From: Methanobacteriota archaeon
GTDB taxonomy: Archaea; Halobacteriota; Methanosarcinia; Methanosarcinales; Methanosarcinaceae
Length of the DNA: 64,000 bases
Reading direction: 5' to 3'
Assembly (NCBI GenBank): GCA_016841265.1
Contig: JAENZL010000003.1
Span: 124,001-188,000 of the forward strand
A program made the position numbers and the translations under genes. Under the pieces are notes generated by a model that saw only the letters and a list, made by a program, of their open reading frames with translations, searched no databases and had not been told where the DNA came from. Shown here piece by piece: positions 35,604 to 45,547 of the stretch; within the stretch, counting starts at the first letter, position 1; each line of letters starts with the position of its first letter.

Positions 35604-36392
35604 ATGGACAGCCATACATACCATAAAATTTACAACTTACTGCACGATTTTGAGGACGTCTTCTCTCTCTCGGAAGAATACGTCGAACCTGTAGGTGTGC
35701 TTGCCACAATTCTCAACCAGAAGGTTGTGAAAATGACAAGGTTCAGGCACAGGAAGATCTATTCCAGGGAAGATGAACTTTTTTCAAAATGGAAATATGG
35801 GCATCCGATTCTTGAACTTGCAAAAAATTTCCACTTTCCTCCGACCCTTATGGCGTCTCTCATCATGAAAAAATACGGTTTTTCACGAAAGGCTACAAAC
35901 TGCCTATTTAAGTGCCCCGACGAAATTGAGACCCGCCGCCTGAGAAATGAAGTGAAAAAAGCCCTGGAAGCCGACTACTTCTTTTCTCCCCGCGCCCATG
36001 CGCTCCAGGGAAAGAAAGGAGAAATGGGAGAAGACATTATCCGTAAATGGCTCGACGACAGGGAGCTTTCCTATCTCACGGAGAACGAACTCAGGGAACA
36101 GGGCGATGGCAAGACCCCCGATTTTGTGTTGAAACAGCCCCTTTGTATCGAAGGCCTGAACATAAACTGGATTGAGAGCAAAGCCCTTTTCGGGGACGAT
36201 TTCGAACACAAACACTATTCCAAGAAACAGTTCGGGGAATATTTCAAAATTTTCGGAGAAGGCATGGTTGTCTACTGGTACGGCTGCCTGGAAGAGCTCC
36301 CTGCAAATGGCTACCTGGTTAAAGATTACAGCTTTTTTGAGGGATGCGAAGAGGAAGTCGAAGCCCTGTTCAACTACCTTGTATACTGGTGA
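35604..36392 (+). CDS. TPD-domain protein (CDIN1/C15orf41-like predicted nuclease)
   Basis: A protein of 262 residues. The N-terminal half is helical (HKIYNLLHDFEDVFSLSEEY). The C-terminal half is a PD-(D/E)xK nuclease-like fold: GEMGEDIIRKWLDDRELSYL, then GDGKTPDFVLKQPL, where TPD gives the family its name, and NWIESKALFGDDFEHKHY with the ExK pair. Homologues in animals (CDIN1) are linked to congenital dyserythropoietic anaemia; the archaeal role is unknown. The ATG at 35604 is chosen over a TTG two codons earlier. It precedes the convergent rad50-mre11 pair. Confidence 0.85.
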   Translation: MDSHTYHKIYNLLHDFEDVFSLSEEYVEPVGVLATILNQKVVKMTRFRHRKIYSREDELFSKWKYGHPILELAKNFHFPPTLMASLIMKKYGFSRKATNCLFKCPDEIETRRLRNEVKKALEADYFFSPRAHALQGKKGEMGEDIIRKWLDDRELSYLTENELREQGDGKTPDFVLKQPLCIEGLNINWIESKALFGDDFEHKHYSKKQFGEYFKIFGEGMVVYWYGCLEELPANGYLVKDYSFFEGCEEEVEALFNYLVYW

Positions 36393-37068
36393 ATTCTCCT
36401 CAAACCTTTTTTGATCTGTTTATCAGGTGCTTGCCCTCTCACCTGCCTTCTCGCCTTTCCTCTCACCTGCGGCAAAGCCGGAGTCTTTTACAAAAATTAA
36501 ATTTGAGGATTGAATTCAAGCACAGCATCATGGTGGGTTGGAAATCCATCATTAAAGGAAACTGTGTGGCCGAGATGAGATGCATAAGAATTTTTAATGT
36601 TACTCCGATGACTGGGATTAACAGGGTCATGACTGTGTCGGGTACTGGGGTGACTTAAAAGGGTATTCCACTGACTTTCAATAGTGCCCAGATGGCTGTG
36701 CTGGGTACCGGGATGACTTAAAAGGGCATTCCAATAACTTAAAAGGGCATTCCAATGACTTTCCATAGTATCCAGATGGCTTTGCAGGGTACTGGGGTGA
36801 CTTAAAAGGGTATGCCAGTGACTCTGTGAATTGTATTTGAACACTCAAAAAGAAAAGCTGGGGGCTAATAAGGAGTCCTGATTCAAGAAAAGGATAAAAC
36901 TTCATCGGCAGGAAGTCCCCATCCCTAACTGCCAAAAGCAGGAAGTCAGAAAAGTGGGAGGGCAGGAAGGCAGGAAGTGGAAATTTTCCCTGAAATTGAT
37001 GTGCCAGTTGATTGCAAGCTGCATTCCTATTAATTTCCCTGCCAGCTTAACCAGCCCCACTTTAAATT
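36393..37068. other. Spacer between TPD gene and rad50, mostly a 21-bp array
   Basis: Two convergent genes end here. The spacer holds the 21-bp array at 36610-36830. Open frames across the array are periodic by construction and are not taken as genes. The rest (36393-36609 and 36831-37068) shows nothing recognisable. Confidence 0.6.
36610..36830. repeat. 21-bp tandem array with a three-unit (63-bp) higher-order pattern
   Basis: About ten and a half units begin at 36610 and every 21 bases to 36820, with no indels. Three unit types recur: GACTGTG/GGCTGTG...GGTACYGGGGT or GGGAT, GACTTAAAAGGG...TTCCA, and GACTTTC...CCAGAT. The order is roughly a-b-c-a-b-b-c-a-b. It therefore expanded by duplicating a trimer and once a single unit. 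Confidence 0.9.
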
Positions 37069-40000
37069 TCAGCGCCGGGAAATCGAGGACCGGTTTGTCA
37101 GGGAGTCTTTTTCCACCTGGAATACGTGGTCTGCGGAATCGATCAGGGACTCGTCGTGGGAGACTACTATGATCTGGCCCACGCCGATGTCCCGCATCAT
37201 GTCGATGAGTTTGAGCAGCTGCCTTATGTGCCCGCGGTCCAGGAAAACGGTGGGTTCGTCCAGGATCATCGGGGGAAGCCCGTCGGCCCGGTCTCCTCCA
37301 AAGCCCAGTGCCAGCAGCCGGTAGATGGCGCAGCGCAGGATGAGGTTGAAGATGGCGCGTTCTCCACCGCTCAGGAGTTTGGGCTCAAGGGGTATCCCGT
37401 CCTTCCTGTAAACGGTCAGGTTGTACTCGGAGTCCAGATCAATGCGGGAGTAGGCGTTGTTTGTGTACATGAAAGCAAACATCTCGTTAAGGAGAGTTGA
37501 AAGGGCACCTATGTTCCGGGTCCTCATGTCAGCCCGGATGCGCATGTAGGTGTTTTCGAGCTCTTCGGCATTCCGGTACACGGCTTCCAGGTAGAGCCGC
37601 CTGTTCTCAAGAGCCCGGAGTTCCTCTTTGAGTTCCTTAAGGCGTTTTAAGCTGTTTTCAACCATGCCGATTTCTTTCAGGCCCCTGTCTTTTTCCTCGC
37701 TTATTTCCCGGATGTTTTTCATTATGTTTGCCTGGGCATCCGCATACTGGGCGCGCATTTTCTGGAGTTCTTCAATTTCGCTTCCTCCAGCTTTTTCCTC
37801 AAACTGCCTGATCCTTTCGCTGCGCTCCAGGATATCCCGGTCGAAAAAGCCTACCTTTTCAGCAAGGTTCTTGATCCCGGTTTCGAGTTCGGAGATTCTT
37901 TGCTTTATGGAATCCATGCGGAGCAGGTTTGCCTGAAGCTTTTTTACCTGCCCGAGAAGTTTTTCGCTTGCCTCATGGACCTTTACTGCTTCCTCTTCTT
38001 TTTTTCGCAGGGCTTCGACTTCCAGCTCGAGTTCTTTTAGCTTTTCCTTTACGTTGTTTTCCCGCTCCCCGATGCCTCTGGACTTTTCTTCCAGTTCCTT
38101 AATCCTCTGTTCGTAATTTTCACTCAGTGCCCGAGAAGTCCCTATTTTCCCCTTCAGCTTCTCGATTTCCGAAGCAGAATCGGCAAGTTTCTTTTCAAGA
38201 GCTTTCGCCTCACGGAGAGTCTTTTCACTTTCCCCGTGGGCCTTTACCGCAGCTTCGACCCAGCCTTCCAGGGCCTTGATGTCCGAAAGGAACTGCTGCC
38301 TGCCGGATTCAAGCTCCTGTTTTCGCTTTTCAAACCCTTCGAGTTTCCGGCTTTCTTCCTCGACCCGGGCTTTGTGGGTTTCCAGGAGCTTTTCCAGAGC
38401 TTTTGCCTTGTCCCTGAGCTTTTCGGTCTGCACGTCGTAGTCCAGGACTTTCTTCTCAAGTTTCCTCGCATCCCTGAGGCGGTTGAGCTTTTTGTCTATT
38501 TCCGCCTGCTGGACCTTTATTTCCATGAGCTGTGCGGAAAGTTTCTCTTTTTCCTGCCCGGCTTCCTCGGCCGTGCTTGCAAGCTCCGAACCTTTCAGTT
38601 CCTGCCCGCAGGTGGGGCACTTCCCCTCGGCAAGGAGTTCCCGGTTTTTCCGGAGGCTCTTTTCAAGTTCCCTTATCCGGGTCCCGATTTCGGCTTCAGT
38701 TCCACTCAGCCGGTTTTTGGTCTCAAGCAAAAGTTCCCCGAGATCTTCCAGGCTTTTGAGCTGTTCCTCGGAAAAACCAAGCCCTTTGAACCCGACAAGA
38801 GCTCCGGACTTCTGGTCCTGGACTTCCAGGACTGCCCTGGAGTTTTGCCCAAGTTCCTCTTCGAGAAGATCTATATCGGTCTTGCCCTTCCGGATCGTTT
38901 CCCTGCATCCCTTCAGCTCTTTTTCAAGCTCATTTAAATTTCCGTCTCCGGCCTCTTTGTCTTTCAGGGCAAGGGCAAGCTTCCCGGAAACCTCGTTTTT
39001 CCGGTCCCGAAGGAGGCTTTCCTTTTCTTCAAAGTCTTTTATCAACGCAGGGATATCAACATCCGGGTCCCCTGCTCCGAGATTCTCCCTTAACCGCACA
39101 CTTTCTTCTTCCAGCGTCCGGATATTAGCCTGATAACTTTCGATATCTTTCTTTGCAGCCTCTATGTCCGACCTGCACTTCACAACCGCTTTTTCGGACT
39201 CCTTCCTTTCAGCTTCAAGTTCCTTTAGAGCCTGCTCCCTGGCTTCTTTTTCCTTCAGGAGAAGAGCAAGTTCCTTTGCGGCAGTGTTCACTTTTTCCTT
39301 TGCCAGGGATTCCTCTTTTTCTTTGCCGGCTAACAGGGCTTCGATTTCAAGGTCCCCGAACCCGCATTCTTCCCGAATCCCGGAATTTTCTTCCCCGAGT
39401 TCAAGCAAAGCTTCCCTGTGCTTCTGGATCTCCCCGGAAAAGCTCTCTTTTTCTTTGAAACACCCGGCTTTTTTCTCCTGGGCCTCTTTGATAGCCTGCC
39501 TGAGCTTCCCGATTTCTTCGAGGCGCTCCTTATGTTCCGCAATCAAGAGGTCTAGTTTTTCCTTCCGTGCCCCTGCACGCTCTTTCTTTTCGTTCAGCTC
39601 TTTTAAGGAGGCGTCACTTTCCTTCACTTTTTGCCTGAGCCGGTTCAGGGCTGCAAAAGGTTCCGTATTTTCGATTTCCCCAATTTCGGCTTTCGTGTCC
39701 GTAAGGCTGGTCTTTGCGTCCCGCTCAAGCCTGCTGATTCCGGTCTTTGCGCTGTGAACCCTTTCCCGGTACTCCTCAAGCTTCCCGAGTTGCAAAAGGT
39801 CATCGATCATCCGCTGCCGGTCCTTTGGCTTTGCGTTTATGAGCACATCGATCTCCCCCTGCCGGATGTAGGCGCAGTTCCGGTACGCCTCTTCATCCAT
39901 GTTCAGGAGAGCGCAGACTTCCTCATAGGTCCTGGTGGCCTGGTCGATCACACTTTCCCCGTCCGCATAGAGCACACACTTCGAGTTTGACGCATTTTCG

Positions 40001-40284
40001 CTTTTCTGGGAATAGCGGAAACCCTGCTCAATCCGGTAGTCCCGACCCAGATGCTCAAAGTCAAGGACAAGCTTTGCGTTTTCCGCTCCCTTGAATATCA
40101 TGTCCGCAAGCACGAAGTCCTTTGAAAGGATCTTGCTTCCGAAAAGCCCCATGAAACAGGCCTCAAGCAGGCTGGACTTCCCACTTCCGTTAACCCCTGA
40201 GATTACGGTCACCCCGTCCTCAAAGGCCAGGTCAAGTTTCTTATAGCTCCGGATATTTTCGACGTGCAGGTTTTTCAACTTCAC
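37069..40284 (-). CDS. rad50: Rad50 DNA double-strand-break repair ATPase
   Basis: A 1071-residue SMC-like ATPase: Walker A SGVNGSGKSSLLEACF near residue 30, a long coiled coil, the zinc hook CPTCGQEL near 555, the signature LLSGGERAIFNL near 970 and Walker B PPMILDEPTVFLD near 1005. Rad50 binds Mre11 and ATP to hold and process broken DNA ends. Its first four bases overlap the end of mre11, the usual archaeal order (mre11 then rad50). No herA-nurA pair is seen in this window. Length is in the normal range. Confidence 0.97.
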   Translation of the reverse strand: MKLKNLHVENIRSYKKLDLAFEDGVTVISGVNGSGKSSLLEACFMGLFGSKILSKDFVLADMIFKGAENAKLVLDFEHLGRDYRIEQGFRYSQKSENASNSKCVLYADGESVIDQATRTYEEVCALLNMDEEAYRNCAYIRQGEIDVLINAKPKDRQRMIDDLLQLGKLEEYRERVHSAKTGISRLERDAKTSLTDTKAEIGEIENTEPFAALNRLRQKVKESDASLKELNEKKERAGARKEKLDLLIAEHKERLEEIGKLRQAIKEAQEKKAGCFKEKESFSGEIQKHREALLELGEENSGIREECGFGDLEIEALLAGKEKEESLAKEKVNTAAKELALLLKEKEAREQALKELEAERKESEKAVVKCRSDIEAAKKDIESYQANIRTLEEESVRLRENLGAGDPDVDIPALIKDFEEKESLLRDRKNEVSGKLALALKDKEAGDGNLNELEKELKGCRETIRKGKTDIDLLEEELGQNSRAVLEVQDQKSGALVGFKGLGFSEEQLKSLEDLGELLLETKNRLSGTEAEIGTRIRELEKSLRKNRELLAEGKCPTCGQELKGSELASTAEEAGQEKEKLSAQLMEIKVQQAEIDKKLNRLRDARKLEKKVLDYDVQTEKLRDKAKALEKLLETHKARVEEESRKLEGFEKRKQELESGRQQFLSDIKALEGWVEAAVKAHGESEKTLREAKALEKKLADSASEIEKLKGKIGTSRALSENYEQRIKELEEKSRGIGERENNVKEKLKELELEVEALRKKEEEAVKVHEASEKLLGQVKKLQANLLRMDSIKQRISELETGIKNLAEKVGFFDRDILERSERIRQFEEKAGGSEIEELQKMRAQYADAQANIMKNIREISEEKDRGLKEIGMVENSLKRLKELKEELRALENRRLYLEAVYRNAEELENTYMRIRADMRTRNIGALSTLLNEMFAFMYTNNAYSRIDLDSEYNLTVYRKDGIPLEPKLLSGGERAIFNLILRCAIYRLLALGFGGDRADGLPPMILDEPTVFLDRGHIRQLLKLIDMMRDIGVGQIIVVSHDESLIDSADHVFQVEKDSLTNRSSISRR

Positions 40285-42371
40285 AGGTAATCACCAAGGT
40301 TATACTGACGGAGGGCTGAAGGTTTGCCTTTTCCCTTACCCTTTTCCTTTTCCTTTCCGGGCTCCGCGGATTTTCCGGAATCTTCCGAAGACTGTTCCTG
40401 CTTCTTTTCCGGTTCCTGTTCAGGAAACTCTCCTTTGAGACCTCCTTTATCCCCGGAATCCGGTCCGCCTTTAGCTCTCGGTTCCCCCGCAATGAAACTA
40501 TCCAGACCCCTGGCTGGAGTTTCGGGGCTTTTATTTTTGGAGGAAGCAAAAGCCGTAAATGGGTCTTCTTCCCCTGCACCGGCTTTAAGGGATGGTTCGG
40601 AAGACTCCGTTCTTACCCCGGATGAAGCCGCAGGTTTCCAGAATACAGGGCCTTCGTTTCGTTCTTCCTTTTCCGGCTGATTCATTTCTTTTTCCGGAGG
40701 AACATTTTCAGGCACATCCGGCACGTCAACTTTTTCGGGAACTTCAGACTTTTCCGGGACTTTGGGTGCTTCAGGAACTTTGGGTGCTTCAGAAACTCCT
40801 GATTCTTCAGAAACTTCGGATTCTTCTGAGACCTCGGATTCTTCTGAGACCTCTGATTTTTCAAAATTCTCAACCGGTTCAGAGCTTTCTACCAGCTCAA
40901 GAGCTTCTACAGATTCCGGCACCGTATTCGCTTCCGAGACCATAACTTTGTCAGAAGGCAAAGCTGGTTCTAAGGGCAAAGCTGGTTCTGAGGATACAAC
41001 TTCTTCGGAAAAAGCGGTTGATTCAGGGGTTTCAAGTGCTTTCGGAAACTCAACAGGTTCGGGGTCTTCGGCAATTTCAGAGCCTTCAGGAGTTTCGGGA
41101 TTTTCAGCATACCCGAATTCACTTCCAATTTTGGGAACTCCGGCCTTTCCGGAATCTCCTTTTTCGGTTTCCTCCAAAGTCACGGGAACAGACTCCGGGG
41201 CAGGCATTTCTATTTTGAAATCGGGGTCTTTGAAATCAATGGCAGAAATCAATTCCATAAGCCGGTTTTCAGTTTCTTCGTCCACCCTTGACCTGACAAC
41301 GTTCGGGTTTCGGACGATTTCATCAACAATCAGCCCGCCATCGGTAAGGCTCATCTTTTTGATTTCCTCGGCAACTGCGTGGTCAGGATCCGAGAAACTG
41401 ATGTTTAAGGCTTCTTCCGGGAGCGCTTCTTTTACTCTCAGGTCCCTGACCCTGGCTACTAGAGCCCCTTTATTTAGCAGGTACTCCTCGATTTCACTGA
41501 AGGAAAGGACCCCCGTTGGTTCCCCGGAAATTTCCACGAAGACCACGGATTCCGGAAGGTTCTCCTGGTACTCGTCAATGGCTGTAAAAATCTGTTCGTA
41601 AGGCTTTTCTTCCCCTTTCAGGTTTATGGAAATAAACACAAAATCCCGGGTCGGAATGGTACGCCGGGAGATTTCAAGCCCGGGTCCGGAAAGCGTGATA
41701 ATGTTGTAGGAACGGGGCTCATTTTCGGAGGCGCTGTTCCTTTCGGTGCTGCCTGGATATGTGACCCAGGTATCCTCTACTTTTATTTTCTCATACTTGT
41801 GATAATCGCCCAGGAGAACCGCGTCCACTTTGAAGGGCAGGTTTTCGAGCACTTCCTCACAGCTCCATTCCCCGTAAGGAAACGGCTGCATGATCTGGTG
41901 CATTACGAGCAGGTTTTTCCCGCCCTCCGGAAGGTTTTCGGGGACCTCGAAATCCGAGTAGTCGAAGATAGGGATCTTTGATTTCGGGACACTGTCGATC
42001 CCGTAGATTGCTGCATCTCCGACCATGCAGGGCTTTTTCCCGAGCCGGCATGCGATGCCCATCCCCTCGAAGAGGTCTAGCCACTGGGTATTCTGCTTGC
42101 TCTCGTGGTTCCCGACAATTGACAGAAAAGGTATGCCTGCAGCCTTCAACCGGGATATGATATTGATCGCATCCAGAAGGTCTTCCAGGGTCGGGTTCCT
42201 GGAATCGAATAAGTCTCCCGCATGCACGACAGCGTCAACCTGCATCTCCAGAGCGTCGTCCACGACGTTTGAAAAAGCATTAAAAAAGTCCTGCCTCCGG
42301 ACCTCGCTGTGGTACTGCCTGTATCCCAGGTGCGTATCTGCGGTGTGGAGTATCCTGATTTCCCTGGTCAT
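40281..42371 (-). CDS. mre11: Mre11 nuclease with long acidic C-terminal tail
   Basis: The N-terminal 350-400 residues are a calcineurin-like phosphoesterase with all Mre11 motifs: LHTADTHLGYRQYHSEVRR, HAGDLFDSRNPTLEDLL, IVGNHESKQNTQWLD and LLGDYHKYEKI. It acts as a manganese-dependent nuclease on broken ends with Rad50. The last 300 residues are low-complexity, rich in Glu, Pro and Ser, and repeat short blocks such as EVSEESEVSEESEVSEESG and EAPKVPEAPKVPEKSEVPE. That tail makes it 696 residues, well above the 350-450 usual for archaeal Mre11. The end YNLGDYL could be a conserved terminal peptide. Confidence 0.96.
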   Translation of the reverse strand: MTREIRILHTADTHLGYRQYHSEVRRQDFFNAFSNVVDDALEMQVDAVVHAGDLFDSRNPTLEDLLDAINIISRLKAAGIPFLSIVGNHESKQNTQWLDLFEGMGIACRLGKKPCMVGDAAIYGIDSVPKSKIPIFDYSDFEVPENLPEGGKNLLVMHQIMQPFPYGEWSCEEVLENLPFKVDAVLLGDYHKYEKIKVEDTWVTYPGSTERNSASENEPRSYNIITLSGPGLEISRRTIPTRDFVFISINLKGEEKPYEQIFTAIDEYQENLPESVVFVEISGEPTGVLSFSEIEEYLLNKGALVARVRDLRVKEALPEEALNISFSDPDHAVAEEIKKMSLTDGGLIVDEIVRNPNVVRSRVDEETENRLMELISAIDFKDPDFKIEMPAPESVPVTLEETEKGDSGKAGVPKIGSEFGYAENPETPEGSEIAEDPEPVEFPKALETPESTAFSEEVVSSEPALPLEPALPSDKVMVSEANTVPESVEALELVESSEPVENFEKSEVSEESEVSEESEVSEESGVSEAPKVPEAPKVPEKSEVPEKVDVPDVPENVPPEKEMNQPEKEERNEGPVFWKPAASSGVRTESSEPSLKAGAGEEDPFTAFASSKNKSPETPARGLDSFIAGEPRAKGGPDSGDKGGLKGEFPEQEPEKKQEQSSEDSGKSAEPGKEKEKGKGKGKPSALRQYNLGDYL

Positions 42372-42543
42372 GGTATCGTCTGTTTCTAGTTTTTTGTGTT
42401 ATAAGGATTTGTATGTTAGTATTTAAGGGATTTCCATGCGTACCCGGGAGGAACCAGAGAACATTGAAAATATAATAAGGAAGGAGTGGGGAAAAAGAAG
42501 ACGGAAAAATAAATTAAAAAAGGAAAGGCAGAAATGCTTTTTA

Positions 42544-45078
42544 TTAAAGCATCCGCCTTCTCAAGCAAACAGCCGATACAGCCAGTCCGGCAGCCGCAAA
42601 TATTGATCCGAATCCTGGAGAGCCTTCGGATTCCCCTTCTTCCGGATTATCCTTACCTGGGACTTCTTCTCCCAATATTTCATCTTCCTGAATTTCCTGT
42701 TCTTCGGGAGTTATTTCCAGACCGGATATTTTCTCCTCTGCAGTTCTCGCATCCTGTTCTGTTACGTCCGAATCTTCATCGCTACTGATAATTACAGCAT
42801 GGCCAAAACCGGATCCTCCGTTATGTGTTTCGGTTTCGGTTTTGACTGCCTCCGGGATCAGTGCTCCGGTCAAAGAATAAGAGCTCAAATGTTTTACCTT
42901 GACCCATACCGAGCCCTGCCCATCACCTGTTATCGGGGATCTGCCGGCATCAATTACCCAGTCGGGTTTTCCTTTTAAGAGCTTAATCCAGTTGCCGCTC
43001 GATTCATTATACCAGTAAACAGACAGGGAAGCTTCATCGAGGTCTCCTGGTCCGATTTCTCCGTCCCCGTCCAGGTCCAGGTCGTCTTTACTGTAGAAAA
43101 GGGATATACGCACATACCGGACCTGGGACTCGTTTGAACCGTCAAGGCCCCCGGTAGCATTTATTTCAACCATTTTGCCTACCGCGAGTTCCCCAAATGC
43201 CGAACTTGAATTATTCAGGCTTCCCATCACTGTTTCGTTTGTTATCGCATTTACTGTGAAAGTCACATTAGTTGCGTTAACATCCGATACAAATTCAATT
43301 GAGGTCCCGGTTTCATTGACATAATCAATTTCCACTGCTTCACTTTCATTGACGGTGGGAATCGTTTCCTGCATGGTATTATTTTCGACGTATACTGTTT
43401 TTCCGGAGATATTGGTATTGCCTGCAATATCGTATGCAATTAACTCCAGCGTATTCAGCTGTTCCGGATAGTATTCCACACGCTCTCTGAAGCTGTTGTC
43501 CGGCAGGATGCTGAGCTCATACCGGCTTACCACAACATCTGTTTCGTTCTTCACGACGAGGGTCGCTGATTCGAGGTTGGTATCCGATACCGTACCTTTT
43601 ACAATGTTGTCAACGAACCAGGTCCGTTCCCCGGCAGGTTGCGTTATATTCAGGACGGGAGGGATAGCATCAACTGTAATGTTCAGCTCCTCAGTGCCGA
43701 TGTTCCCGGCTTTGTCCGTTGCAAGCACGGTTATGAGGTTTTCCCCATCTACCAGAGGCAAGCCGGTTGCGGAATATGAATTATTCTCTTCGTTTGTTGC
43801 CGCAGAAACACCATTAACAACAACTGAAGCAATGCCTGCCCCTTCTTCTACAAAAGTCCCGTTGATCAGGACGCTTGCATTGGCCGGGGAGGGCACGGGA
43901 TCAAAGGCTATCGCCGGTGCAATCGTGTCCACAAGGAAGTCCAGAGTCGCTTCACTGGTATTCCCTTCTGAATCCTTTGCATAAACCGTGATATTGTGCA
44001 TTCCGTCATCAAGCTGCGGTAATGTGACGGTCAGGTTGTATGTGTTAGTTTGATTGGTTCCGTTATTTCCGTCAAGTACATACCATGCCAGAACCGCCGG
44101 GTTAAAAGTTTTCGGGTCAAAAGTTGCATTCAGCAGGGGAGTGCTGTCATTTGTGATAGCCTGCGGAGAATGTATCTTCACCGGATTGAACCATAGAATA
44201 GTGTTATGAAGAATTGTCGGGTAATCTCCCGTCCATGAATGTCCATCACCTGGCCATGAGTTGATCCCGACCACCGATTCTTTTGTAGCAATAAATTCCT
44301 CACCATCGTTCCATCCAGCTACCAGTTCGGCTCCCGTGGTAAGTACAACGCTGTCCCGTAAATAATCGGACATAGTACTCACGCCGGCCATTATGGAGTG
44401 AGATGCATCATACAGGCCAAGAGAAGCAGTTGAATAGTGATTGCCATTAACCCCGTCCTGTACAAATGGGCTGTATCCTTCTGATATTAGTCTTCCCTGA
44501 AGATTCCAGTTTGGTCCATACCAGGAAGCCACCTGGAGAATTACTTTTCCGCCGCTATCAACATAATCAGCCAGTACATCACCGAGTGCTACTTTGTCGT
44601 TGTAATAATAATTACTCCATACTATTGCAACATCATACTGCTGGAGCTCGGCAAGAGTAGGAGTTCCGGAGGCAGCATTAAAGAAGTTCACCGTTCCTAT
44701 GTCAGGGAAACCTGTCAGAATGGATGTAAGCGAATCAGCACTGTAATCTGCCCCTACCAGTAATACATCCAACTGTGAAGTGGAGATTCCGACAGAATCG
44801 ATTTCCAGAGTCCGGGACTCAAGCTCAGATGTTTCTGCAAACAAAGCCGGATTATTTTCTGGTACCGGATTTATAATTCCGGGGTCTTGAGACGTTGCCA
44901 TGGTAATTACTTCCCTGGCTTCGTCATCAATTTCATCATCAGATGCATTCATGCTTATAGCTGATACCGTACATGAAAATAAGGCGATTAACAGGAGTAA
45001 TGTACAGCAAGCTGTTAAAAATTCAAATCCAAATTTTTTAAAATTGCTACTGGAGTTTTCAGCCACATTTTTCACCAC
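42544..45078 (-). CDS. Surface protein with Ig-like repeats and PGF-CTERM-type anchor
   Basis: An 844-residue exported protein. A signal peptide (about residues 20-42) is followed by a ThuA/class-I-GATase-like domain (LDVLLVGADYSADSLTSI, GGKVILQVASWYG), then Ig-like domains rich in Asn-X-Ser/Thr sites (DGMHNITVYAKDSEGNTSEA), then a PGF-pre-PGF-type region with an EF-hand-like DLDGDGEIGPGDLDE. The C-terminus has SPGFGSIFAAAGLAVSA followed by CLRRRML, matching an archaeosortase PGF-CTERM signal. Its sequons make it a natural AglB substrate. A strong AAGGTGGTG ribosome site precedes the ATG. Confidence 0.9.
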   Translation of the reverse strand: MVKNVAENSSSNFKKFGFEFLTACCTLLLLIALFSCTVSAISMNASDDEIDDEAREVITMATSQDPGIINPVPENNPALFAETSELESRTLEIDSVGISTSQLDVLLVGADYSADSLTSILTGFPDIGTVNFFNAASGTPTLAELQQYDVAIVWSNYYYNDKVALGDVLADYVDSGGKVILQVASWYGPNWNLQGRLISEGYSPFVQDGVNGNHYSTASLGLYDASHSIMAGVSTMSDYLRDSVVLTTGAELVAGWNDGEEFIATKESVVGINSWPGDGHSWTGDYPTILHNTILWFNPVKIHSPQAITNDSTPLLNATFDPKTFNPAVLAWYVLDGNNGTNQTNTYNLTVTLPQLDDGMHNITVYAKDSEGNTSEATLDFLVDTIAPAIAFDPVPSPANASVLINGTFVEEGAGIASVVVNGVSAATNEENNSYSATGLPLVDGENLITVLATDKAGNIGTEELNITVDAIPPVLNITQPAGERTWFVDNIVKGTVSDTNLESATLVVKNETDVVVSRYELSILPDNSFRERVEYYPEQLNTLELIAYDIAGNTNISGKTVYVENNTMQETIPTVNESEAVEIDYVNETGTSIEFVSDVNATNVTFTVNAITNETVMGSLNNSSSAFGELAVGKMVEINATGGLDGSNESQVRYVRISLFYSKDDLDLDGDGEIGPGDLDEASLSVYWYNESSGNWIKLLKGKPDWVIDAGRSPITGDGQGSVWVKVKHLSSYSLTGALIPEAVKTETETHNGGSGFGHAVIISSDEDSDVTEQDARTAEEKISGLEITPEEQEIQEDEILGEEVPGKDNPEEGESEGSPGFGSIFAAAGLAVSAVCLRRRML

Positions 45079-45547
45079 CTTACAGGAATTTTTATTTTCA
45101 TCAATACTTAATTAACTATTTTCTTAACTTTCTCCATGGGTCTGTTTTTTATGGGTTTTTGATGAAAAAAGTTTGATTATATGGAAATTGATTTTAACTT
45201 TTAATCAATTCTAAAACAGATCTTGTAATGAATATAATCGAGTGGTAATAACGTAACATTAGCATATAAATCTTATCAATATTATTAAGGAGTATTGAAA
45301 CTCAAAATATCATAGATTTAAAATATGAGGTCGTTTTTCCTTCTACTTGTTTGCATAGAACGAGCCCTGATGATGGCGTAATCAATAGCAAATTTTGAAG
45401 AACTCTGAATAAATAAAAAACTAGGGTAATTATTTATTACAAAAAATCCCCTTCCAAGTCATTAATAATTTATTAAAAGTAAAAAGAGGATACGAAAAGA
45501 GTTTAATTTTTGAATTGCCCTCATATACTTTCAAAAAAAGAAAACGA
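45079..45547. other. AT-rich spacer upstream of the surface-protein gene
   Basis: It contains the surface-protein promoter region and a small hairpin, AATTGATT (45186-45193) and AATCAATT (45203-45210). No coding sequence or RNA gene was recognised. Confidence 0.5.

Noticed and set aside
36497-36935. Minus-strand frames with periodic Ser/His/Leu repeats
   Set aside because: They are translations of the 21-bp array, whose unit is a multiple of three and so stays open by construction.
38236-39757. Long plus-strand frames opposite rad50
   Set aside because: Shadows of a highly charged coiled-coil gene, giving Phe/Ser/Leu-rich translations without motifs.
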